Under the pieces are notes generated by a model. The model was not told the origin of the DNA. It searched no databases and saw only the letters and a program-made list of their open reading frames with translations. Of a stretch of 64,000 bases of DNA, positions 11,885 through 23,599 are shown in pieces (within the stretch, counting starts at the first letter, position 1; each line of letters begins with the position of its first letter). The DNA is taken from contig JAUIRK010000288.1 in assembly GCA_030549495.1 (NCBI GenBank), positions 248,001 through 312,000 on the forward strand, written 5' to 3'. The translations under genes and the position numbers were made by a program. The stretch is from Nectonema munidae. Its lineage: Eukaryota > Nematomorpha > Nectonematoida > Nectonematidae.

Positions 11885-13013
11885 AACGAAACTTTTAAAG
11901 ATATCTAAGTTTAGAGTAAATAGTTATAAAATATATACTTGCAAGTAAAGATAGTAAAATTTAGTTAAATTTATCTTTCGTCCATTACTATTTTTTGCTT
12001 AATAAAAGAGCTGAATATTCAAACTTTTGATCTAGTTGTGACATCGCAATATATTAAGTAATAAAAGATCATACAATAGAGGAAATTTATTAATATTCAA
12101 TAATTAATTAGATATATTTTTTACTTGAAATTTTTCAAAAAAAAATTAAACTTAGGGGAACATAATTAGGTTGATAAATGTAAAGAGAATCAGCTTTATT
12201 GTTTTTGCCTTGTGAGTATTAAAGTTGAAAACTTCTCTAAAGCCCATTAAGTTGAAAAGACACTTGGAAATTAAGTCATCGAGTTCATTAAACAAAACTA
12301 TTGATTATTTTAAACGTGAAACTAAACAATTGCAGAAATTCATGTTTGATAACATAGGAATGTTTTTGCAGAATATTAAAAGTATATTTTTTTTGAGTAT
12401 AAAGTTTCAAAAAATAGCTGTTGTCAAAAAGCTAAATAACATATGAGAACGAAACTTTTAAATATATCTAAATAGTTATAAAACATATACTTGCAAGTAA
12501 AGAAGGTAAAATTTAGTTAAATTTATCTTTCGTCCATTACTATTCTTTGCTTAATAAAAATGCTGAATAATTGATAGCTGTTTTTCAAACTTTTGATCTA
12601 GTTGTGACATCGAAATATATTAAGTAATAAAAGATCATATAATAGAGGGAATTTATTAATATTCAATAATTAATTAGATATATTTTTTACTTGAAATATT
12701 TCAAAAAAAAATTAAACTTAAGAGAACATAATTAGGTTGATAAATGTAAAGAGAAACAGCTTTATTGTTTTTGTATTGTGTGTATTAAAGTTGAAAACTT
12801 CTCTAAAGCCTGTCAAGTTGAAAAGACACTTGGAAATGAAGTCCTCGAGTTCATTAAACAAAACTATTGATTATTTTAAACGTGAAATTAAACAATTGCA
12901 CAAATTCATGTTTGATAACATAGGAATGTCTTTGCAGAATATTAAAAGTATATTTTTTTGAGTATAAAGTTTCAAAAATAGCTGTTGTCAAAAAGCTAAA
13001 TAACATATGAGAA
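11885..13013 (+). repeat. 563-bp tandem duplication (two units)
   Basis: The unit starting AACGAAACTTTTAAA at 11885 is repeated from 12448 with high identity to about 13013. Differences are scattered single bases and small indels. The duplicated block contains the BED-tail coding remnant of hAT copy B, so the duplication happened within the element or after its insertion. Confidence 0.85.
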
Positions 13014-13237
13014 CAGTTGGTATTCCCTTACTTTAAAAATATAATATTTAATGTAAACCGTTAAATGGCTAATAGGAAATATGCCTGATCACATGCTTTC
13101 TGATGTGGTTTATTTATTTGGAAACGGATTTTCAACTTTTTGCAATTCAGCTTGATGAAATGACAGATGAAGCCAACTTAGGTCAGACTTTCCTTTATGT
13201 ACGATATATATGTGACAAGAACGGGTGAAACTTTTTA

Positions 13238-13275
13238 CCCAAATATACCCAAATATACCCAAATACACCCAAACA
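13238..13275 (+). repeat. short minisatellite, 10-bp unit
   Basis: The unit ACCCAAATAT is repeated about three and a half times with one variant (ACACCCAAAC). It interrupts the remains of hAT copy B. Confidence 0.7.
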
Positions 13276-14129
13276 GATGAAAACAAATTTAAATATTCAA
13301 AGAATAAGTTAAATATGCATAGAAGAATTATTCTTAGGATAAAACTAATATAAATTATAAATCTATATAAATAAAATTATACTATTTAAACTAATATAAA
13401 TAAAATTAATCTATTTTTTTTTAATTAAAATTGTAAAATGTCCCAGGAGTTGTAATGACCGTGACGTGGCGATTAGTTGTTGTCCTTTAAGTGAATTGTA
13501 AATTTGTTGTCTGTCTAAGTAAATATCTTCAGATGTAATTGGTACCCAGTGCGTTATTCATCAATACGGATTAATAATCAAAATTATACCTAGTCGAAAA
13601 TTGTTCTCAATGAAATCATTAAAACAGTATATTTCATTAAAGCAAATGCCTTCAACTATTGTTTGTTTTCTGAGTTATGCAAAGAAAAGGATTCCAAATT
13701 TAAAAATCATTTGCTACACCGACACATGACGGGACTTTTCAAAGGAAACATTTTGAAGCGATACTATGTAAAAAATATAATTTCTCCAAATCAAATTAGA
13801 CATGAATGCAAAATTTTATGATATCGGTTTTTATATATTTTTTAATTTTTAGTGAACATATTTGGATCTGTGAATTCCGTTAACACTATTCGTTACGAAC
13901 TTTTATATCCTCAGTGAAAGGTAGGCTATTTTGCCCCTCCCTACCTTTTTCTAAAATATTCAGTATTTTTACAACATTCTCATGTGAACCCACTAAATAA
14001 TTGATCGCGAATCTGATGGTGTCATTTATTTTTTATGAAAATCCTTTAAACCTGTTATCGGATGCAAAATATAAACTTTAAAATATATTATATTTTCACG
14101 TTTTTTACTTAACGTATTGTTAATATATT

Positions 14130-14860
14130 AATTAAACCAAATTTTGGTGATTAATTTACCTAAAATATTTTACCTGTCAGTAAATTAGGTTTCGCAGGTA
14201 ACTTAACGCCATACATATTTTCTAATTATTTTAAAATAAAAGTATCCATACACTGCAAATAGTAAATACTTAATTTAATTCTTAAAATATTTTTATTACT
14301 TTAGATTAAAATTGTGGTTACTGTTTAACTTTGTATAATTTGTGGTCAGATAATATTTTTTCATTTTTTCTTCATAATTAGAAAATCGATATTACTCTAT
14401 TTCAACATTAGAGTATTTTTGTAAACCTAAGATCATGTTTGCTAAAAGCTCATAAAATTTTAGTTTTTAAATTTTTATTTCTGAAGAAATTTTTCAATAA
14501 TAACCCTATAGATAGATAGAATTCACAAATAAAAATTTTATAAAAATTGTTGTAAAATGACAGTAAAAAAGATTACTCGGTGTAACACCAACTAAACTAA
14601 GGACTTCGTATTTTCCAATCTTTCGTGTACTAACTAAAGAAATGTCTTTGAAACAAATATCTCAATATGACCTCTATTATTTTGGCAATAAATTCGTTAT
14701 CAGCTTGAAGTCTGTACTTTATTTTTACTATACTTTATGTGATGTCTAAATTTGCTCTTCATTCTATATTGATTCTACATTGATAGATTTACTTTTCACA
14801 TCTCTTAACAACAAATTTCCCTCACTTATTATTTTCCTTTCCAAAGTTTTATCCACTCCA
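14130..14860 (+). repeat. old diverged relative of the TTAA satellite element core
   Basis: Two blocks match the unique core of the large TTAA element (29880-30060 and 39530-39740) in the same order and strand. 14136-14185 matches the ACCAA(A/C)TTT(T/A)GGTG...AAAATATTT block. 14665-14800 matches the block around GGC..CAAATTCGTTATC and AGTCT. Over 42 hand-aligned bases the second block agrees at 34. The spacing between the blocks is larger here. No terminal repeats were found, so it is an eroded fragment. Confidence 0.55.
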
Positions 14861-14999
14861 AATTTTTAACATATAAATCTCCATCTATTCACTAAGAATG
14901 TTCAATTTATTTAAATAAACTTGATGCAAAATAATCAATATATTTTCCCCTTTAAAATTTTTAACCATCGACCAGAAAAGATTTATTTAGCAGGAGTAA

Positions 15000-16992
15000 A
15001 AATGCAATTAATTTGCAGATAGTTTAGAATGGGCATCACTAAATTGTGGATTCTTTAATTACTTCTTTTATTAATAAAAACATATCTCAGTTGTTTTTTT
15101 AAAATATATATTTGATTCAAGATTTGATCAAAGAGTTTATTTTATCTATTCTTTCATCTCAATGCTAAAAGATATTACAATATTTTTTGGTCCAATATCA
15201 ACAGGCTTTTGAAAGGCGTATATATTAAGACGATACATATAAAAATAAGAGATGCAATTCTTGACGATAATACGATAGCAAATAAGTTTAATTAGAGCTT
15301 TGCTGCTATGAATAATATTACCTCCATTGAGCCTCCTATACCATCTTTTGACGATCAAAAATATTTGTCCAGTTTGAATTTTCTACAAACAAGAAAGCAT
15401 AATCAGAATGGAAAAAGCACATACAAAACTAACAAATATGATATTTGTGCGGTATTATCTTACGCGATTAATATCTCCTTAACAAATCCTGATATTCTGA
15501 AGGTACATGAAGTCATACCCATCCATAATAAAAGACAAAAGTTGCATGGAAAATTACAAGTGAGTATGAATAATCTCAACACTGTTTAAAAATTTTGAAA
15601 AATACATTTATTATGAATGAAAACTTATTTCACTTCAAGGAATTACTTAAACAACTTCCAAGTTGGGTTCAGAAAGAACTACTTCACTGAGGCTTTCAAT
15701 TCATACATGATACAAAAAATTATTAAAGTTTTAGAAAAAATAGGTGATTGTATGCTTTTCTCGAATTTTGGTATTTAGAAAGATCTAAATAAAAAGAAGT
15801 GCTCAGTGAGTTTGTATATTGAGTGAATTATATAAATTGGTTCGCATAGACATTATTGCCACTATCGAGGTAACAGAAATGGAAGACAAATCCATAAATT
15901 TTGACTTCTTTTCACTAGTTTTTTTTTAATATATATAACTCGATTTGTTTTTTTTCTTAACTAGAGACTCGGGTTTCATATTTAAGTAAATTTTCACTAT
16001 ATTATCTCTTCGTTTACTCGAAATTTGGCTTTACTTTTGCAGCTTAGTTTACATCTACTCAGATTTTAACAAATGTTTATAATTATTTATAGTATAGTGC
16101 AGTTATTCTTAACCTGGGGCCATGGACTCCTGAGAGGTGCATGGCTGTGTCTCAGAGAGTCCGTGAACAGCTTTTCATTTTTGTAAAAAAAAACTTAGAT
16201 GAATGTAAATTTACAAAATTAGTCTTGCTTCATGAAAAAGTTTTCTAATTCTTTTAGAAATATTAATTTGGAAAATTTTAGAGGGGGCTAAAATCTTCTC
16301 TCACCCCTCTCTTGCTACGGCCCGATTGTAGGTATAGATATAAGAGGAGATCCAAGTGAGTAGGTAGAACACGTTATATGAGTGCAAAAGTGTAGCATCG
16401 ATATGTATGACTTGCGTTGTCTCCATAAATTTGTTTGTGTGTGTACTTGAAATTTAAAATTCCTTTTAATAGACTAAGATAAATAGTTTAGATTTCTTAA
16501 GCGCATTATCACGCCAATTTTAACAATGTAGAATAACTATGTGACAAAATAGCATCCCGTTCACATTTAATAGAATTTGTAACACAATTTAGATCTATGC
16601 TTTTTACTCTTTTGCATTGCCAAACCTATCTAAATCAGATGGCTTCAGGAACCAAAGAAATATCGGGATTGACGAGTAGGCTCATTGATCAAATTTATGC
16701 TTGTAATTGATGATTGCTCCCGCAGTATTTTATTCCTTTAATGTTAACCGAAGGTACGTTCGGCAATTGAAGACCAAACAGATAAATAATTTATTATATA
16801 CGAAAAAAAGTTTATATGAGTTATAAGTATTAAAATTTATATTTTTTTAAAAAGTTCCCAATTTAAGTTTGCTTCAAACTGTTTTTCACACAATTTTTTT
16901 TTAGTTAACTTGATCACAAATTGCCGCGATTCATACTTTTGGTGATAGAAAAAAAAACTATATGTGTGGAGAGAGAAGAGGTCGAACCTAAA
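15000..16992. other. no gene recognised; one hAT-like end
   Basis: A 93-codon reading frame at 15308-15589 (+) has no motif I recognise and could be chance. Near 16100 the string CAGTTATTCTTAACCTGGGG resembles a hAT terminus, and about 220 bp later the text CTCTTGCTACGGCCC resembles a different hAT-type end. No target duplication was found. Confidence 0.35.
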
Positions 16993-19900
16993 CAGTGGCG
17001 GATCCAGAAATTATATGAAGGGGGGGGGGGGGAGCAAACTTTTCTTTGAAATTTTTTTGAAGTTAAAAAGTACGTCAACTGTAGTATATCACAATAATTA
17101 TTAGGATTTCCATCAAAACTCTATTATGGAAAAATAGCTATGCTCTATATTGTAATTATATTTTGAGTTATGAAACTTTATAAGCGTGAATATAAAAACT
17201 AATATGATGTTCAACAAACTGATGTGAGCTTTAGTTTTTTATTAAAAAGTACTGAAAAACTTTATAAAGAATTAAATTACATTACATGAAAAATAAAATT
17301 TTTGAAAGATGGTAAAATAAAGTGAGTTTCCCAACAAATTACTTATATATAAAAAAAAAATAGAAAATTAAATTTTCATTTTTCGTTCTTTAAGAGAGAA
17401 AAGCTCAAGTGTTTCTTTCACAATATCTTCACGATTCATGTCTCGATGAATATAAGCCAATGCCAAACCATTCAAACGATCATTCTGTATTTGAACGCAG
17501 ATAAGATTTCAATTTTTTGAGTACTGAAAAAGTGCGCTCAGCTGTTGATGAAGAAACTGGTAAAGTTGCGTAAATAAGTAGAAGTTTGTGAATGTTTGGA
17601 TAAAATACTTTATCACAAATTTCTAGAGCGGTAATTGGATCGCGCGGAGCATCTGAAACTGTTTTGGAGAAAAGCTTCCATGTTTGAAACTCCAGTTCTA
17701 ACTCCTCCAAACTACATTTTATTATTCCAAAATAAATATCCAATCCACTTTTAACTTCATCAAATTTAACGTTTTTAGCGAATTCTGGTAATAAACCACA
17801 GAGAAGACTAACAGTACTAATGTGCTTTTCAAATCGATCACTGATTTGTGAAATAATAGTATCCAAAAAAGGTAAGAAAATCGAACGTCGATAAAATTCT
17901 AATGGAGAGGAAGCTGGAACATTACTTCTTTTAGTCATTTTATTTGCTATTCTTGGAATACTCAATTGTTCCTCTCCATATAAATTTTGAGCTTTTTCAA
18001 AAATTCTACGAAATTGTGTTTCATTGTTTCTCCACTCTTCTAACTGGTGTTTTATAATTGAAATTTGTTTGACAGCTGAAAAAATATCATTGGAACTAGA
18101 TTGTAAAAAAAGAGAGATCTTTTTTGTTACATACATTACATCATTTAATATAACTAATGCGACAACAAACTCAGATTTGGTTAGAGAGTTGAGCAAAGAG
18201 TTAGCGTCTGAAGAAGAAGTTGATTTTTCTTTGCTTATTTTCTCTAGTGTATCAATGACTTCATAATACAAGATGTATGCAGTGTGAATAGATTCATGTT
18301 TCTCAATCCAACGAGTTGGACATGGAACTTTCAGTCTGTATCTTGAAGTTTCATTTTTCGACTCCTTTACAGCTTCTTGCAATTTTTTACTTCTCACAGA
18401 ACTTGAATTAAAAAACTTCGCTAAACTCCCAACTATACCAAAAGTGTTTCGAATTTCTGGAACTTCACTTGCTTTAATCAAAGTAAGGTTGAAAGAATGA
18501 GCAGCGCAGTGAACATATATTGCTTGATTTCCACAAATACGCCGTACTTCTGCTTGTACTCCATTAAAAGCTCCACTCATTGCTGCTGCACCATCATAAC
18601 CTTGGCCAACTAAGTTTTCGCAAACTAAACCACTTCTTTTCAACACATTGATGATTTCACATGCAGGACTTTTTCCACATAACGATTCTGGATTCACGAA
18701 TTCTAAGAAGCGTTCTACTATGGAGTGATCTTTCACATATCTTACGCTTATTGAAAGTTGGCTTTTATGTGAAAAATCAGTTGTCTCATCTGCAATAACA
18801 GAATAAAACTCCGCTTTCTCAACTTCATTAGCTATTTTCCTGCAAATTACTTTTGCAATGCATGCTATAATTTCATTTTGTATACTTTTAGAAATGTAAG
18901 AAGCATTCAAAGCTGATTTTGAAAGATGATTAAATAAACTTGAGTTAGATAAATAATACAACTGTATCATAGAGCGAAAACAGCCTTCTTCTACGGTTAT
19001 TTCGTTGATTGTAGTTGGAGCATCTAATTGACCATCATCTCTATGTCCTCTGAATGGTAGACCCATTCTACAACATAAAAGAACAATTTCAATTATGCTC
19101 TTCATAATCTCTCGATTTTCTCTTTTAACTTTCATTATGTTATAATTCAATTGATTATCAACTGAGAGTTCTGGGTTAGAAATTCTTAATTGGAAATTGT
19201 GAGCAGCAGTTTTGGCTAATTCATGATATTGTGCTTTGTTGTGTTCATATAGATATCCATCTTGACCTGTCAATCTAGCAAAACGTTTGCAGGGTAAATT
19301 CACCAACTGTTTAGCGAAAACTTTTGATGCTCCTACCAAATCAGGCGCAAAAAACACACAAAATCGGCAAAAAAGGCCTTTAAAATAAATTGAGTATGTC
19401 AACCAAGGATATTTGTCAAAACAAAAAGGCGTAACTCGCCTAGTTTTGCCATTTTTAAGCGTTTCATGAGGCCAGGATGATGCTTCACCTGCTGGCCGCA
19501 CCACTTTTTTAAACAAAAAAGCTTATCGCAGCTGGGCATTTTTTTTAGCTCCACCAGAATATAGAATTGCTCGGGCAATGTCATTTTCTTCAAGCACAGC
19601 GTCCATATTGAAATCATTTGAATTTAAAATTTCTTCATTGCCAAGTTCCTTTGTATAGGATACTGCACATTGTGATTGGCTTGAAGATTGGATCAAATCA
19701 TTTTTTGTAAAATAATCTATTATTTTTCTTTTTTTACATTTTGAAGAACTTTGAGTATTCATCTTAACTAAAACTAAAGGATATTATGAAGTGCTAAATA
19801 ATATTATGAAAAATATATGAAAAATGAATTAAAAAAGGTATCTGAGCTTAATCAGTTTTTTTCATACAACTCGGGATTGCGTAATCCCACAATCTGTCAA

Positions 19901-21068
19901 ACCTAGCTGAATCAATCAGTGTCTGATCAAAACATGCAAAAACCAAACAGATAAAATTAAAATCGTCTAAAACCAAAGTCACAGAGTAAAGTTATTTAAA
20001 AATAAGTTTCTTTGAAATTGATCGTAAATATTTGATATTAAAATTATTGTTTTTTAAAATTTATATTCATTTTAAAATAATTTCACTTTAAGCAGTTGTG
20101 CTTTATGGCTGTCCTTCTAAAGTAATACTTAAGGTAAATATGTTCGTTCGTGCATGTTTTCATAACTTTTTCATTTTTGAAGGTAAACCTGCTGCATTTT
20201 AGAGTTAAAATGCTTTGACTTATTTGTCGAACCAACATAATTCTAATTTATTTTTTTATAAAATTTAAAATTATAAGTGTTTTTGCCTTTTGATTAGCGC
20301 TGCACAAAAAGGGCTAGAAAAAGCTGGTATGTATTATACTCTAATGACTTCTTTAGCAAAAATAGGAATGACTATAACATATATTTGGAAAATCAAACAT
20401 AAAAAACTAGAATTCAAACATTTGTCAAATATATAAAGAAGCATTAAGATTATAATGAAATGAAACTGTGAAACAAGAAACTTATTATGGTCAGCTCAAT
20501 TCTAACGGTGTAGTGGCATGAATATTTGGTAAAAATCGATATATGTCATAAACTCTGTTACAAATTAATTAATATTTGTATGTTCTGAATATATCAATTG
20601 TCAAAATAAAATCATAAGTACAAACTGAGATCACTTACAATTCACGAGAAAATTCGTAGAAAATTATGACAACAATTTTGGGGATAACAATTTTTTGAAG
20701 AATACGTAATATCTGGCCCGGAAACAAACAAGAGAAAAGAAAGCAAAGCGAGCATATATGAGTGAACAAAATCACACACACACACACACATATATATATT
20801 CATCATGCAACTTGATAGCTTTTTGTCACATTGGTGCACTTAGTTTGTGAGATGATCGTTCGCAAAAACTACATGTTGATATTCAAGATGCATATTATAA
20901 TGAGTACTATTCAATCTAATATAACTAGGGGAAAATGTTCAACTTTCAGTTCAAATTCTGTCAGATGTAACTTTGAAATGATCTCATAGGGGGGAGAGCT
21001 ACATAAGTTATTAACTATATACATTATACCTGTACCCCGGCGGCCCACCTTTGGATCCGCAACCACTG
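16993..21068 (-). mobile_element. nearly complete 4.1-kb hAT transposon
   Basis: Both ends carry CAGTGG...GGATCC terminal repeats (left CAGTGGCGGATCCAGAAA, right inverse CAGTGGTTGCGGATCCAAAG). The exact 8-bp target duplication AACCTAAA flanks the element at 16985-16992 and 21069-21076. The left end is followed by a long G run. The transposase gene lies on the minus strand in the left half, leaving about 1.3 kb of non-coding 5' sequence with a CA/TA microsatellite near 20770-20800. The exact duplication and long open frame indicate a fairly recent insertion. Confidence 0.93.
17368..19762 (-). CDS. hAT transposase (TTF-finger/DUF4371 type), lightly damaged
   Basis: This transposase belongs to the hAT group resembling ZMYM-like and 52-kDa-repressor-like proteins. 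The proposed start is the ATG at 19762 (MNTQSSSKCKKRKIIDYF). A TTF-type zinc finger follows with KYPWLTYSIYFKGLFCRFC. The RNase H-like core has YSVIADETTDFS (a catalytic aspartate), GQGYDGAAAMSG and PCPTRWIEKHES. The hAT dimerisation motif LPVSSSTAERTFSVLKKLKS is near the C-terminus. One in-frame TAA (19523-19525) interrupts the N-terminal part. A one-base shift near 17480 displaces the last segment (RLNGLALAYIHRDMNRE), which runs to a TAA at 17368. Otherwise about 680 codons are open. Two lesions suggest it is inactive, although sequencing error cannot be excluded. Confidence 0.9.
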
Positions 21069-21203
21069 AACCTAAACTAGAAGTATTTGGGAAACGTCGC
21101 AAAAGTGAAAAGATAAGTTGTTTAGTGAATATTAGTTAAATAAAGAAAATTGCGTACAGGACGAGAACGAATGAAAATATAGGCAACGCTCAAAATTAAA
21201 TGC

Positions 21204-22413
21204 AAAGTTATGGCTATTTAAAGTTGTTTATTTCTTATGCATTTGTTAAGAACACAAAATATTTAAAAAACAACGTTTAAAAAACAACGTTTTTTAAAGA
21301 TTTTCACAAAAAAAAGTTATGGCTATTTAAAGGTGTTTATTTCCTTTCACAAAAATCTTAAAGATAAACCTAGTCTTTAAAATGAATTTTGATCAATATT
21401 TTCTAGTACGCACCTAAAAGTAAGGGGAGAAATATATTTAAAAAGAATAAATATTTTTTGATTTGAACATTTTTCGATAAACTCATGTGATAAAATTCAC
21501 ATAGGTAACCATCTATGATTTCACGCTTAGTTCCACAGTGCCTTTGTTACGGCGTTTCAGCAAATTTCAGGTGCTTTCAATTTTTTGTGTGAGCTCCAGT
21601 GATAGGATCTACAAAGTTTTCACTGTGATATTCACTGTTGTACCCAGAAATATCCTCCATTTTTTCATATGCCTTCCACATGCCGCTAACGATCGTACTA
21701 CCTCGTAGAATGTTTTCCTTGTTGCAGCTTTCCAGTGTACTCCGATCTCTTCTCTCTACGGCATATAGAAAGACATCTCTAGTTTCTTTACCAACGCCTC
21801 CAAACACTCACTGTTCCTTCAGCATTCTTCCTTGATTGTACTTTCTTTTAGCATAGACTGTTTCATCAATTTCCACGGTGCAGTTTGGACCTCCAATTTT
21901 TACAGTGTTGTTTAGTATTTCATGGACACACACCTGAAACAAAAACGTTAGGTTAGGTTACGTCAGGTCTCAATGTTAATCTACCTTTCTTAGATAGTTG
22001 TTGTAGTCTACAACCGCGTCATGGCTAATACCCAGTTTGTCCCTGCAGAATTTTATGCTCGTGTATTCTTTTGTCCATGCACAGATGAATTCAATGATTT
22101 TATTCATGGGCAAAGTAGATCCTTCTAGCCACGTTTTTTTGCGTAGGTTTACTTCTTCCCGGCAACGACCCTTGTGGCATCTCCAGGAAGACCTCTTGTA
22201 ATCTATGGTCATTGGATGGTGTTTCTGGCACAATTCCTCTTTCGGTATTATTCCGTGGTTCTGCAGAAAGTTGACAGTTTCATTGGATTAGAGGTGTTTT
22301 CAAAACCACTTTAGACTATATTTGTCGCTAGCCATATTATATGGGGAAAAAATCAAAATTAAGTTTCTTAACAAATGCATAGGAAATAAATAACTTTAAA
22401 TAGCCATAACTTT
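21204..22413 (-). mobile_element. Merlin DNA transposon, 1.2 kb
   Basis: Terminal inverted repeats of about 50 bp bound the element: AAAGTTATGGCTATTTAAAG at 21204 and its inverse ending at 22413. A partial second copy of the left repeat lies at 21313-21350. The transposase is on the minus strand. Element size fits Merlin (IS1016-related). I could not identify a clear 8-9-bp target duplication, so the outermost bases are approximate. Confidence 0.85.
21430..22345 (-). pseudogene. Merlin transposase, intron-containing and broken
   Basis: This is a DDE transposase of the Merlin/ISXO2-like (IS1595-related) family. It starts at the ATG near 22345 (MASDKY). The zinc-ribbon-like N-terminal part has SSWRCHKGRC and WLEGSTLPMNKIIEFICAW. 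A 51-bp intron (21984-21934) has donor GTAGAT and acceptor TTTCAG, and its removal joins YLRK to VCVHEILN. The core has VEIDETVYAKRKYNQGR, the STIVSGMWKAY block and HSENFVDPITGAHT. Lesions visible: two stops near the N-terminus, TGG to TGA before VFGGVG, a frameshift after GAHT, and stop/frameshift damage near the C-terminal DGYLCEFYH. The usual second aspartate (SDxWKAY) is glycine here, so catalysis would be lost. Confidence 0.85.
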
Positions 22414-23006
22414 TTTATTTTTCATTTCTCGAAAAAAATAATTACATTTTCGGAAAGAGCATAAAAATCTGCATTAGAAAAGTGTATTTTGTTTTCATAG
22501 TTTTTGCTGAAGTGAACCGAAAAGAGCCGAACTGAATCTATATAAAATATAAAGTTTTTCTGCCATTTTGTCATAATTATATTATTTCTTGCGTTCAATT
22601 TAATGAAAGTGTTAATATTATCTTTAAAGACTCACTTTTAACGTCTAAGCTCCAGTCAATAGAATGCGCCAAAAATCTCCAAATTTGTTAGTGATAGCAG
22701 GATGAGATCTGTGATTTATGTAAATTCTTGCTCTGTGAATTCCTTGTCCAGTAGATTTATCAACTATCACTCCATGTATTGCTTAAAACATTAATCGTAT
22801 GTACTAATTATTTCCATTCATTTCATCATGTTCTGCAAATTATTTTTAAATCTTGAAGCATTTTTAATCTTTCCTGTATTTCAGTGGATTGATGTCAAAA
22901 TGCAGAACACTATTTTCAAGAAATGTTTCAAGCTCTGCCTTCATAACTGAAATGTCGTTTGTTGAAGCTCTAACCAAAAAATTTTAAGTTCATAAAAAAG
23001 TATGCT
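22414..23006. other. no gene recognised
   Basis: On the minus strand there are two short frames that could be transposon debris: one with DKSTGQGIHRARIYINH near 22655-22790, and one with ISVMKAELETFLENS near 22890-22970 that loosely resembles a hAT C-terminus. Neither is strong enough to name. Confidence 0.3.
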
Positions 23007-23580
23007 TTAGAGACTTTTATTGATGCAATCTCTGAACATGTAAATCAACTTTACATTTTGAGCACCCTTTTCTCTCATATTTTTTGCATAAAGCACATTT
23101 TCTTTGCTTTCCAAGATTAGTTCTTCCAAGAAAGTGTCCGAAATCAGATGTTGTAAAATTATTTGGTAATCCACTTTTAGAATTCTTTGCTCTAGAACAG
23201 TGGTTCCCAACCTTTTTTATTTTGCGGCACCCTTGGCGAACCTTTTAAAAATTCCTGGCACCCTTTGAGGAAAAACTTATTTAAAATTTCCATAGTTTTT
23301 TTATTATAATTTTTTTATTTCTACATCTGCATTGATGCAACAAAATACCTTGTACAGAGATCATATAGAAAAATTTATACTGATCCTGCTATTACAGAAA
23401 ATATAATAATAATACCAATATGTAATGTTAAGTTTTAAAGTAGTTGCACAATTTTGGCGGCACCCTTAAAAAATCTTACGGCACCCTTTAGTGCCGCGGC
23501 ACAGGAATCACTGCTCTAGAAGGTCGCCCTAAATTTTTCGGATCTGATAAAGATGAACGTTTAAATATAAGCCATAACTA
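23007..23580 (-). mobile_element. piggyBac transposase C-terminus, split by a hAT MITE
   Basis: Read on the minus strand, this is the end of a piggyBac transposase. A linker with SDPKNLGRPSR precedes SGLPNNFTTSDFGHFLGR, then the cysteine-rich finger (KCALCKKYERKGCSKCKVDL) and a TAA at 23007-23009. A hAT MITE at 23198-23513 interrupts the linker; its 8-bp duplication CTCTAGAA lies inside the coding sequence, and excluding the MITE and one duplication copy keeps the frame open. No catalytic core is visible upstream, so this is a 5'-deleted fragment. Confidence 0.75.
23198..23513. mobile_element. non-autonomous hAT element, 316 bp
   Basis: It starts CAGTGGTTCCCAACC and ends GGAATCACTG, with exact 8-bp duplications CTCTAGAA at 23190-23197 and 23514-23521. 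Near both ends are repeats of GCGGCACCCTT/GGCACCCTTT. It is non-coding. The clean duplication implies a fairly young insertion into the piggyBac fragment. Confidence 0.92.
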
Positions 23581-23599
23581 ATTCTCTACTAAACTCTTT

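Larger units (their letters stand above)
11750..13900 (+). mobile_element. decayed hAT element of ZBED5/SCAND3 type, copy B
   Basis: The remains of a second ZBED5-like hAT transposase. The BED-finger tail and following helix are seen twice, at 12225-12446 and 12737-12961 (SLKPVKLKRHLEMKS, YFKREIKQLHKF), because the region is tandemly duplicated. Downstream are a core remnant (LMKMTDEANLGQTFLYVRY near 13140-13215) and a later block (KANALNYCLFSELCKEKDSK near 13640-13690). Between these lies unrelated sequence. Multiple stops show it is dead. The BED domain lacks most of its upstream zinc ligands. Confidence 0.65.

Noticed and set aside
15308-15589. 93-codon plus-strand reading frame
   Set aside because: No recognisable domain, splice context or neighbouring exon.
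20770-20800. Regulatory CA/TA repeat
   Set aside because: It is an ordinary microsatellite inside the hAT element.
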